Assembly: GCA_026929865.2 (NCBI GenBank)
Contig: CM049406.2
Location: forward strand, 23,687,501-23,751,500
Length of the DNA stretch: 64,000 nucleotides
Direction of reading: 5' to 3'
From: Hyperoplus lanceolatus
Taxonomy: Eukaryota > Chordata > Actinopteri > Uranoscopiformes > Ammodytidae
Position 1 is the stretch's first letter, and every line of letters begins with the position of its first letter. Positions 34,949 to 46,453 of the stretch are shown piece after piece. The position numbers and the translations under genes are program-made. The notes beneath the pieces are model-generated. The model did no database searches and was not told the DNA's origin. It saw nothing but the letters and a program-made list of their open reading frames with translations.

Positions 34949-35712
34949 GAAGGCTATATATTGTGTATAGAGCATAGGAATGGCCCTGTGAATAAACAAA
35001 AATAATAATTACTGATAATATTACTGTATAAGCACTAAGCTGTCTTGGCAACATATTTTGCTGGTGACATAGACCTATTATAATGGCTTTTTTTTATTTG
35101 GCATATTTCCCATCAGACATTTTGGTGGTTTTTATCTTTACCTGCCTGCCAGCTAACCGTGACATTCTCAAGAACATCTGCATCCACATTACTATTAGAG
35201 CGCCAGATACCATTCCCCCTGTGCTTAATATACACATTGGTCAAATTCATACTGTTGACTTGTGTCTCTCCATCACATTCTAGGATATAACATACTGTGT
35301 GCTGTGGTAAAGCTTGAGCCACAGCAACAGTACAACAAGGCCCACTAAAAAAACATTAAGGACATTACTGAGCAGCTTGCATGCCAGATGGACTCTTCAG
35401 AGAAATGACATGGCGTCAGTGGCGATTTAATGACAGAGATACTCCCAAGATTAGAACCTCTGGCTTTAAGGTTGGGCCTTGATCCAGCCAACTGCTGCAG
35501 CCAAACAACACCATATGAGGAAGCACTCTGCAGTACACGTGTGCATGTTTCACTTTTTTTTTTGTATTTTCCTCTGCAGATTACTGATATTGTAATAAAA
35601 AAAACTAACTGAATTACAGTGTGTGCATCTGCCCAGATAAGGTTCACTATTGGCTACAAATCTCTCACTTCCCATTGTTTTTATCAGGTGGGCGCTCAGT
35701 TGTCACTTAGGC

Positions 35713-35720
35713 TATATAAG
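35713..35720 (+). promoter_or_regulatory. Candidate TATA box of crb1
   Basis: tatataag lies 286 bp upstream of the signal-peptide ATG at 35999. A TAATCC motif, the core bound by CRX/OTX photoreceptor factors, lies at 35826-35831. Both are short motifs and the assignment is inference. Confidence 0.4.
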
Positions 35721-35998
35721 TTTGCATCAGAGTTCTGATAAGGAAGATGCGTCGAATCTCTTAAACTAGCCTCCTGGATGACCCCCTCCCTTGCCAACAC
35801 ATGAGACATCTTAAGTGCATTAGCTTAATCCCCCTCTATCTGGCTTCCAAACGTTTCAGTGAACACACACACACACACACATGCACAGCAGAGAAGATCT
35901 GAAGATGGAGCTGAACACACAACTATTCCCCACGTGTATTTGACTTACAATGAAGATATTTCTCAACATCTAAAAATTTGGAGGACTTGTTTAGGACA

Positions 35999-38900
35999 AT
36001 GTGGAGATTCCGCGTGCATGTGTGGGTGTTATTATGGCTGCTTTATGCAGGTAATGTTGGATACAGCATGTAATGTATGTTAGAATCAGAGATGGATGTT
36101 ATTGTTCTGATGTTTATCATATCTTTTGCATGTGCTATACATGTGTTGTTTCAATAAGGAAATAATTGGCATATTTGTTCTGATCGTCAACCTAGCTGAT
36201 CATTGTCCTTTTGTTTGCTTGTTATATTTTTGTTTATTCATTCTGTAGGTTCATTCCTACACATATATGTGACTGTGTGCCCAACCTCACTCACACTTGG
36301 GTTTTTTACTTGCATTCATTGTGAGTTTCAATTGTTTTAAGAAATAATAATGTATTGTAATCGTCTCTCCAGGAACTTTCTGCGATGAGTTGATTGATGG
36401 ATGTGAACAGCAGCCATGCCAGAATGGTGGAGTATGTGAGATCTACGGTGATGGTTACAGATGCCTTTGCTCCCAGCAAAGCCTCAATGGGCGCCTGTAT
36501 GGGGGGGAGAATTGCACAACTGAGCTGTCAGGCTGTGACGACCACCAATGCGAGAACGGAGGAATATGCTCTCCTTTGCTTGTCAACGATCAGCACACCT
36601 ACAAATGCATCTGCCTTGCTGGCTTTACAGGCCCTAAATGCCAGACCCCTACTGTCTTCTCGTTTGAGTCCAGAGGCTACATGTACATAGAGACGCATCT
36701 TCTAGACCCAGAGGCTCCTCTTAATGTGACCTTCAGCTTCAGGACAGACAGATCGGTCGGCACACTCTTGCAGCGCAGAGTGGACGACCTGCTCCTCAGC
36801 ATTGAGCTGACAGAAGGCCATCTTTGCCTCCGCAGCCTGAGAGGTCAAGGCTCCAGTACGCTGGTGCAGGAGCTTCCAGAGTTTGTGTCCAACCACAAGT
36901 GGCACACGGTGGTAGCATCGCTGGGCGGAGTGGTCAGCCTCATCCGCCTGCTCTGCACTGAAGCAAGCTGCACCAGAGAATCCAAGGCTAAAGTCCAGCT
37001 GCTGGAGCAAGCCTCTGCTTCCCCTGAGAACGGGACACTTCGTCAAAGCCTGTTCATAGGAGCCATAGGGGGGAACTGGAGTTTGGACACAGCAGTGGAT
37101 GAAGCAGACTACCCGCCTGCTTTCCTGGGCTGCTTCAGGGATGTGCTTGTGGACTCACATCTGGTGTTGCCTGGTGCCGCGCCAGAAGATCCAGACGGCC
37201 AAGCCAACCTCACCCTGGGCTGCAGCGACAAAGACAAGTGTGATGACAGCCCTTGTCAGAACCGAGGGCGCTGTGTTAGCCAGGGCTGGAGGAGATACAT
37301 GTGCGAGTGCCACAGGCCATATGAGGGATATGACTGTGCACAGGGTAAGGCATACACACACACACACACAAAAACAAACACCACTGTATGCCATTCTGGA
37401 TTTTATAGCTAAGTTACATGGATCAAAATAGACAGACATATTTTCCATTTGTAGAATAGAGGGGTTTTGATCAACGAGGGTTAACTGAGGATTCGTAATA
37501 ACTGATTCATGGTGTGTGCAAATGACATATTGCTTTGCGGGTGTAGTTCTAATTGCCATAATGTGTTTACAATGATATGTGTGTGGAGTATGTTATTTAT
37601 AAAGTTTATAATTGTAGTATTTAAATGACATAAAATAACAAGCTGGGAAAAAAAGAAAAAGAAAAAAAAATAGGTCAGGTCAAGTTCAGCCTGAGTCACG
37701 TTTCAGACAAAATCTCCCAGTGGTCAGTTATAAAGAGAAAAGGATGAAACAGTTAGTCTGTAGACTTTAAAGGAGCTTACATGGCTAGTAGAAATAGCAC
37801 TGAGTAAGCTTCACAGTTAGGACGCATTCAACAACACTTGTTGCAAGGATTAAAAAAACGTGGGTTTCAGTGGCTCACCTTGAACACCTTTACTTTGCCA
37901 AACCAAAGAGTCTTATGGGCTTATGCCATGCATGCCTTTTTAAATGAACACAAGGCACTCTTCATTGTCAACTCAACGTTGGAAACAGTACATGACCTCA
38001 GTTGACTGCCAAAAAGTCTTTTTTAAAGGTATTGAATAGCTTCTGGTACATCATTGAGAACTGCTCAAACATCTAAACCAATATTACAACACTTATACTA
38101 AACATGCTTATATTTGACTGTTAAAGCTTCATTTTAAAGTTGGGTCATGTACAGGGCTTTTCTCGGCTCTCTCAGTGGAAGAAACAAATGAGATGCAACA
38201 TAAGGTTTAGGATGCCGATGGGCAGATTATTATTTTCTAGGGCGTCCCCCTCATGGGCCTCGGCCAGCAGCGGACCCGGGTTCGATTCCAGCCCGCGGTC
38301 GTTCTCTGCATGTCACTCCCCTCTCTGCCCCATTTCAACTCTGTCTCTACACTATCAATAAAAGCATAAATAAAATGCCAAAAAAATATCTTAAAAATAA
38401 ATAAATAAAAGGAATAGGCTACGATGTTTTGGTAGATAGTTAATAGCTTAATAATTGAATCAGTTCATCTGGGAGGTAATCCGAGGTTAACTGATCACTT
38501 CACGTTCACGTCCATGGCATGCACAGTGTGTATTGAGTTTATTTAAAAATATTTGAAAATGGGGCTGCCCTCAGTTGCCCATGCACTGTGTATAGTCTGT
38601 AGCCTATTTCAGCCTCGTCTGTGGAAAAAAAGATAACTGGACAACAGAGTTCTTCTGCTTCGTTCCTCTCGCTGCATTTAAATGAATTCATTATATTACA
38701 GAAAAATATGTCCCGTAAAAGAAAAAGAGCACCATAAACATTTTGGAAAAAAAACATGCAAGAATCAAATCTCCCACACAGCAACACTCAAAGTTTATTT
38801 GCATATTGTGTTCTACACAATTCACAGTAAATGTGCCAAAAATCAGACGCAGAGATCTTACAGGGGCAAAAAAATTTGGCTCGCGCGCTCGCATCTTCGG

Positions 38901-41900
38901 TCTCTTTGCCCAGTGTGCCCACCTAAAATTTCTACCGGCCCACCCAAATCTAACTGTCTAGAACCGGGCCTGATAAAAGTTAACTCTCCAAAAAGTCATG
39001 CTATCCCTTTACGATGTACTTTTCATCAGGACTTGCTGACCGTAGTGTTTTTTTCCTCTCTCTTCCATGTATCAGAGTATATCACCGCAAGGTTTGGAAA
39101 CCAAGACTTGGAGAGTTATGCTAAATTTTCATTGGACGATGACCCAGGTGACACTGTGACTATATCCATGTTCATTCGCACCAGACAGTCCAGCGGCCTG
39201 CTCCTCATCCTGGCCAACAGCACCAGCCAGTACCTCCGCCTGTGGCTGGAAGAGGGCAGGGTCAAAGTGCAGGTCAACAACTTTGAGACCACAGTGGGTC
39301 GGGTGGTGGTCAGCGACGGACATTTCCATCTGGTGACTGTGAAGCTGGAGGGAATGGAAGCCATCTTGTTGCAGTCAGCCCAGAAGCAGGGCTCTATGCA
39401 TATTAGGCCCATCCATGCCCATCCAGGGGATCTGGTCTTCACTGGGGGGCTACCAGAGTCAAGGGCCTCTGCCTCGTTTGGTGGCTACTTCAGGGGATGT
39501 GTCCAGGATCTGAGGATCAACAGCAAACGAATGCAGTTCTATCCCATTGAACCTCCGGTGGAATCTTACCACCTCGAGCAGCTTGTCAACGTTGCACAAG
39601 GATGCAGCAGCAACAATGCCTGTGCTGTGAGTTATGTCAAGGCTGAGCATTATATTGTCTTTGAGGAAAGACTCTGCAGGTGAATAGGGTACAATTTTTT
39701 ACTTATAGATATCATCGTGAAACTTTGCCAGTTGATTACTTACATAAAACAAGTATTTGTATAGGTACATTTGAATCTATTTAAAAATCTAAATACTAGA
39801 AATTGGATTAAGCCAGGGTTAAAATCTTAATTACATTATCCACACATATTAGTGTCCAGTTCTTACAGAACAGATTTTCTATACAGCCTTTTTTTATGAA
39901 TAAAGCATAGGCTACTATGTACAGTTCATAAAAAGGCATTCTCTGCATGTTTTTGCAAACAAATGTATCATAGATCAGACAATTAACAACATATTAACAA
40001 ATCCATCTGTGATAACCTTCAGAATAGTGCTAAGAATGATTATGGAAAGTTTTTTTGATGTAAAATCTTTAGAAGTTGAGGTTCTTGGTTCAGATTATTG
40101 AAGAAAAAAACTAATGTTGATATAATTGCTGTAAAGATGGTTGTATAGGAGAATATACAGACCAAAAAGACAAGGATTATTAAAATTAACACTTCAATGT
40201 ACATTTTGGACCATTTCTTTATACTTGTATGAAAGAAGACATGTTATTGAAGCACAACAGAATAAAGGTCATAATAGAACTGACAGGAGGCTATCCTTTA
40301 TTAATTTGGGCTGTTTTCTTTTTCATCATTAGGTCAACCCCTGTCTCAACGGGGGAGTGTGTTACTCCATGTGGGATGATTTCATCTGCAACTGCCCCCC
40401 CAACACTGCCGGGCAGCGCTGTGAGGAAGTGAAATGGTGTGAGCTGTCTCCCTGCCCCACCACAGCTGTCTGTCAGCCCCACTCTCAGGGCTTTGAGTGT
40501 GAGTGTCCTGAGATGACTAGGCTACTATTCCAAGACAGAACATTGTCTACCAAATAAATGTCTGTGAGATCAAAAACACAGAAAATAGGAAATGCTATGA
40601 ATAGTATGTTGTGTACATCCACCGTGGCTATCCCCGACACATTCAAACATTGTCAAAAAAAATAGATAAGTAAGCCTTTTCATGATACTAGCCCATGATC
40701 TTGGCTTGTATCCACTGAGGGGACTGTCTGTCTGCGCTCAGTGGTGCAGGCTCTGATTAATTACAGCCTGGCTAATTACAGAAGGGAGCAGACTTGAATC
40801 CTTCTAAAACGTGCTAATCCCAAATCAGATTAGGTCTACCGCCTCATGCCATGTGGAAGTTTAGAGTGTGATGGCAAGTCTTCAGATGTCACAAGTTCAC
40901 AGAGAAAAAAGGAGGGAAGCCGTTAATCCAGAGTGGCTTCCGGTCCGAGGCTTAATATGCAGTTAGTTTAGTCTGTTGTGCCCTTGAACAGACAGAACCG
41001 ACAATTCTGCTCTAAACTGGCCTGTTTTAACCTCCCACAAGGAATTTTTAAGGGTTGATGAAGGAGTCTCATTTTTCCTCTGATGATTAAAAATCAACTG
41101 TACCAGCAAACAGGGCATCAGCGGAAAGCATTTTCCCGGGAACTCAGACAAAACGTTTTACAGCAGGCAGACCACAACATCCCATGTTTCCCTTTGCTCC
41201 ACTATTGTCATATTATCATTATTAATCTTAAATCACATGTTAAAACATTAACTGTTCCATTTGCTTCCTAAACAAATGGGCAGCGGTGTTGTACAAAAAT
41301 TGCAGCTTTTGTCCATAGGTGCCGCTAGATTCTACAAAACTTAAAGCTCCTTGTAGCTACTTTAGGTAACCAGAAGACTTGCGTCTTTAATAAGATTTAG
41401 GTACTTTGACTGATGGGAACAAACATAAACACGCTATGTTTTGTCGAAGTTGGAACAGTTTTGCTAAATTCCCATTTCTGTATTTGTGTTTTTGTATGAT
41501 GTAAGTAGTATGCACATGAGCAATGTTTGTATCAACGTGTAAACATGTTGCTTATTTTGCCAACTTCCAATCAAGTCCGGTTGACCCAGATTTACCGTCC
41601 TTCAGAACAGCTTGTGTAAAGATACTTTTTAAGGTTTCAAACCATATTCCCAGAGGCTTAAATGTTAATACAGGGTAGTAATATTAAGAAAGGGCACTAT
41701 GTGTGGAATATCTAAAGGAATGGGAAAACTATAGTGACTTGCAACATTAAGTTTAAGTTCATAAGTCTCCTCCCTTTCTCTTCTCCAGGTTTGTCTAACG
41801 TGACTTTTCGTCTCGAAAGCAGCATCTTGCACTACCGGAGCAACGGTAAGATTAAGCGCAGCCTTGGCAGTGTCTCCCTCAGCTTCCGCACCAGACAGTC

Positions 41901-42152
41901 TGCTGCCACCTTACTGCACTCACAGAGGGGTTCTGACTACCTCACCGTCTCCCTCCTGGACTCTCATGTGGTCATGGAGCTCCAGGCTGGGGCGGACCAG
42001 GGTTCAGACAAGGTGACAGTCCAAAGCCAGGTTCCAGTCAGCGATGGAGAGTGGCACGCTGTGGAGATCAGCATGGAGAACCAGACAATCCCGAACTCCA
42101 GGTGGATCATGGCTGTGGATGGAGGCATGGAGGAGCAAAGCATAAGCATGTC

Positions 42153-42184
<32 letters not shown>

Positions 42185-44697
42185 AGGGGGACCTGGGTTT
42201 TCTTAGGGAGGGAGCTGACATCTTGCTGGGGGGACTGAGCCTGGACACTGGGGTGAACCTGTCTGGCTGTCTTGGCCCAGTTGAGATTGGAGGCCTTCCT
42301 CTCCCATTCTACCCGGACACAGAGTTGAACCTGCCCAGACCTCAGGAGGAGCAGTTTTCAAGGGTTAATGGCGACTGTGGCCCACGATACGGCTGCTGGG
42401 GGGTCAGTGTGTGTGAACGCAACCCTTGTGAGAACGAGGGAGTGTGTGAGGACCTGTTTGACCTTCATCGCTGCATGTGTCCTGAAGAGTGGACAGGGCC
42501 GCTGTGTGGGAACCCAGCAGACACCTGCGTCTCAAGTCCTTGTATCTACGGCAACTGCACCAACCTGCCAGAGGGTTTCAAGTGTGCGTGTGATCTGGGC
42601 TACAGCGGTGAACAGTGCGATGTGATAGACGATATGTGCGAAAACAACAATTGCAGCAAAGGTGCCACGTGCCTCAAAGGTTTCCAGAACTACGCGTGCC
42701 TCTGCCCTCAGAATATGACAGGCCAATACTGCGAGTGAGTTTCCTCCACAGTTCATTCATGCCTCCATGGCACCAAAATTAAACACCTTGTAATTTGGGG
42801 AGTTAATTGCATGACAGTGAGCATCAGAAAAGAGTTGTACTGATTTATAAACTGGTCTCTTACAGTCAGAAGGTTCCTGAAATCCCATGGTACATTGAGA
42901 TCAGTCCGTAAGTGCATTTACTCTCGAAAATAAACCCAATCAAAATGTTTTACTAAACCAAGTGAATGTTAAACCCACCAGTGCCAAAGGGGAGGGCATT
43001 GCTTTTTGTATGTGTGTCATTGATTTGTGTTGTTTTTCTTTTGTCCGTTCAGACTCCCTCAGTTGCCTGTGTCCCTATGTATGGGTACAAGATGGAACTA
43101 CAGCTGCTTTAATGGAGGGAAATGCTCTGAAGCTGACGGCGCCTGTTACTGCCTGCCTGGTTTCACAGGACAGTGGTAGGACATGCATAATGTATATGTA
43201 TATAGATATGATTGTTTGTTTGTTTTTTTGTTTTTTTTACGTTAAGTGAATCCTAAAGGTGCGAATAAACTGCACACTGCCGCGCGGCGAGTTTACATAG
43301 AAAGTCAATGTATTTCGCGCGCCGCCGCGCGAATGGGCAGCCCGCGGCGAGCGGTTCACGCGGCGACATGCCGCACGGCTAGGGCGGCGCGGCCGCCGCA
43401 GAGGTTGAAAATATTGAACTTTTTGTCGCCGGCCGCGCCGCAATAGCCAATCAGCGTTGAGCTCCACCCGACGTCACTCGCTTCGGGACGACTGACAGAG
43501 GAAATTAAGATGGATGAAAACATAATAGTCACAGTTCTGTGAATAGCCTCTGTGTCTGTTGCCTGCTGTGTACAGCTATCAGTTTTGCTTTATGAACCAA
43601 GTTAGCACCAGTTAGCTTGGGTAAAGCACCGTCAGCACAGCAGACTGGTGCTCTCAGCACCGGTTAGCACCAGCGCCAGCATATCCCCAGAGTAGGAGAA
43701 GGCTACTCTGGTCGGGCGGCGGACACAATGTTCCCTAAGAATGGATTTGTTTTTCAATGTAGTATAATTGCCATTACATTGGATGGTAAATACCACTACA
43801 CATGAAAATCTTAGCAGGAACATTTGACAAAACCCTGCCACGTGAAAAAAAACTGCTATAGTCAATACTTTTTAACATATTATTGAATCAAGCTGCCACG
43901 TGAAATATCAAAACTGTAGCTTGAATTGACAAACTCACCAAATTAGATCTGAATTCCCATCTCAGTTCTAAAGAGCATATATTGTTTTTCAGCTCATTGT
44001 TGTGACGTTATGGCCCACAACTTTATCACATTGGTTCGCTCTTATTGCTGCAGTTCAATGTCAGTAAATTGATCAGTAGGCCAAATGAAGTTCAAGTCCA
44101 AATTCCAAAGGAATCCATATGTTATAATTAATCTGGTCTCTGCTGCCCCCGAGTGGACAGAAAAATCTATTACAGTATGTCTTAGTTTCCCATTTAGATT
44201 TTATTTAACCCTTTCTTTGGCATATAGAGCACAATAACAGTCCCCTTTCTCTTTAACAACTATTAGAAGGGTCCACCACCATTATGCCTTTTATATACTA
44301 TCTATGGCCTTAACCCTGGTGGCAGATAAAAGCTCAACATTCTATATAGGCTCTTCAGTCTGTAATCTAGCCCCAACATTTAAAGATATGTTCTACATGG
44401 TGCTTTGTCTCGTCTTTGTTCCATAATCCTACTATGCTTATTTTTCCTTTCAGGTGTGAGAGGGATGTGGACGAATGTGCCTCGAGCCCATGTATGCACG
44501 GAGGCTTCTGTTTAAACGAAGTCAACAGATTTGAGTGTGTGTGTGATTTAAATTACTCAGGGATGCACTGCCAAAGAGACATCAATGACTTCTACATATA
44601 CATCTTCCTGGGCACGTGGCAGCAGTTCTTCCAGCTGCTGTCATACGTTGTGATGAGCTTCGACGATGAGCCAGAAATTGACTGGGGACTCTACTAA
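35999..44697 (+). CDS. crb1: Crumbs homolog 1, CRB1-B-like form
   Basis: Eight exons: 35999-36050, 36373-37344, 39076-39626, 40333-40498, 41789-42734, 42866-42907, 43053-43175 and 44454-44697. They give 3096 nt (1031 residues) with all phases matching. Exon 1 encodes a signal peptide ([18 protein letters not shown]). Then come two EGF modules (about 20-105), LamG1 (110-315), an EGF (318-340), LamG2 (342-520), EGFs (523-580), LamG3 (581-785), EGFs (790-895), a PEIPWYIEI segment, two more EGFs (910-990) and a hydrophobic segment [19 protein letters not shown]. The acidic tail ends EIDWGLY. Canonical crumbs ends in a FERM/PDZ-binding tail with ERLI; that is absent, as are the many N-terminal EGFs. 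Crumbs proteins set apical polarity and support photoreceptors. A nine-Ala run from CAG-type repeats lies in LamG3 (42157-42183). AATAAA is at 45733. Confidence 0.88.
38237..38410 (+). mobile_element. tRNA-derived SINE copy
   Basis: A B box (cgggttcgattcc), the shared body gttctctgcatgtcactccc and a body-end block of tttcaactctgtctct lead into an ataaataaataa tail. The same family occurs at 55909. It lies in crb1 intron 2; the A-box side is degraded. Confidence 0.75.
43225..43500. other. GC-rich palindromic insert in crb1 intron 7
   Basis: An isolated CpG-dense block (cgcgcgccgccgcgcgaatg, gggcggcgcggccgccgcag) in AT-rich surroundings, followed by ccaatcagcg and tgacagag. It resembles the terminal part of a fish DNA transposon rather than a promoter. 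No boundaries are certain. Confidence 0.4.
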
Positions 44698-45074
44698 TGA
44701 TTAGGCCCCTCATTTCACAAACTTGGTCTAGATACAGGGTCGCGCTGGGGTTTATTGGAACATATTTGACCAATTCAACAACCAATAATCACGTAGTGGG
44801 TGATGATAAGTACTTGCAAACAACACATCTGCAGGCAGCAGGTATGTGACGCTTTATACCAAAAGGTGGAGGGAGCTGAAAACATCTGTTGGGGATTTCA
44901 TCTTTTTCTGAACAGAGTGCTTCTTCAGAGTGTTTGATAGTGTGTCTTCTTTAATTTTTCTCAATTCCTGTGGGAGGGTACATGTCCACATTTAGACAGT
45001 ACAAGCAAATGTATCCACCTGCGTAGTCTCAGTGGTGAAGGGAAGCTGTTTTGGCCTTTTGTCGTTCAGACTGA

Positions 45075-45345
45075 TAAAAACAAGCGCGTTAAGAACGCTT
45101 GATGTTGTCAAAATCACTTTTTGTCAAAATCAGTGAATATCTCCTCACAATCCACTGGCTGTTTGTGCGCTGAAAAAAAATCCAGGGTTAATACACAGCC
45201 TATGCTCTGTAAGCGACTAAGCGGGCATGTTGCTATTTTCACAAAGGACGGACAGCTGGCAGATTGTGAGGAGATTTACACTGATTTTGACAAAAAGGGA
45301 TTTGGACGAGCGTTCTCCAGAATCGCTTACTCCACCTTTAAACTT
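45075..45345. repeat. Palindromic MITE copy C
   Basis: The left arm tttttgtcaaaatcagtgaa then tatctcctcacaatc pairs with the right arm gattgtgaggagatttacac then tgattttgacaaaaa. The outer arms end in aacgcttgatgttgtcaaaa and cgagcgttctccagaatcgc. This is the best-preserved copy. It lies between crb1 and senp5; a 114-codon frame across it is not a gene. Confidence 0.75.
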
Positions 45346-46453
45346 GCTGCAGACAAAGTGGAACACAGTATTCTCAGCAACCAGTGGACTATATTCCAAA
45401 ACGTGTTCCCAATGTGCACTCAGTCAGATTCCTTTCTTTCTGATCTCAGCTCTGTAAAGGGTTGACCTTGGACCAGAACAGACAGGGAACAGATGCAAAA
45501 GATAGTGTTCTGACAATGTCAGTGATAGAAATGTGTCTGGCATGAACAGATAATTTGTTAATGAATATGACTTGTTGCACCATAATACAGTGTATCATTT
45601 TATCTGGTTTTCATACTGAAAGCCACATTAGTGAGTTTGTCTCTTGTGCCTTAAATGTCCACTTTTCATCTGGAGCACAGCTTTTCAATGAGTGTGTTTT
45701 ATAACACATGCAGTTATAATCTCCTGGATGTAAATAAAATACCTATCTATAGCTAGTGAATTGTGTCTTTACAAATACTGTATGTGTGTCCCTTAGAAAT
45801 TGATATCTCTGCATGCAGTGCATACAGTAGCTGATGTGTACAATGAACCCATAAAAACAAACTGGGAAATGTTTGAAACTGTCTTTTTCTTCTTTTTTTT
45901 AACTCACCTTTACCAAATTGTATAATAGAACAAACAAATATAGACAAACAAATACATTCCAGTCAAGTTTCTTTACAAACAAAAAGAGCCAAAGCTTTTA
46001 TTCAGTCAGCTTGGGAGTTATGGTGCAAACAAATGTCCAACAGTGCAAAATGAAACTTCAAAATGTGCAAGTAAGATATTTTAACAGATTTTTATTTGAA
46101 CAGATTACAGAAAAACACCTAAACACAGACCGTGACCCATTAGGCAGTCCATTCAGTAAGGCACTGCAGGTGCACTGTACACGTGTAAACTCCAAGTCAA
46201 GGTCTAACATGTGCAACAACAAATTATTCATTTTTAAATAGCACTATTAAATATTGATCATACAGTTACTATACAAGGATATTGACATACCACAGACATT
46301 GCACCTGATATAAGACTGACTCTCCTCTCCTGGGCTCAGCCATATACACTCACAGTGCTGTACGGCTGTTACTGAGCTGCAAATAAACCCCTACACAGAC
46401 ACCTGTGTCAGAAGCAGCACATATTATTGCCAATACAAGTGTAAAGATCATCA

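Noticed and set aside
34619..35054. Open frames through the CT/TG repeats upstream of crb1
   Set aside because: Microsatellite translations only.
45121..45465. 114-codon plus-strand frame between crb1 and senp5
   Set aside because: It spans the palindromic MITE and has no protein-like pattern or splice support.
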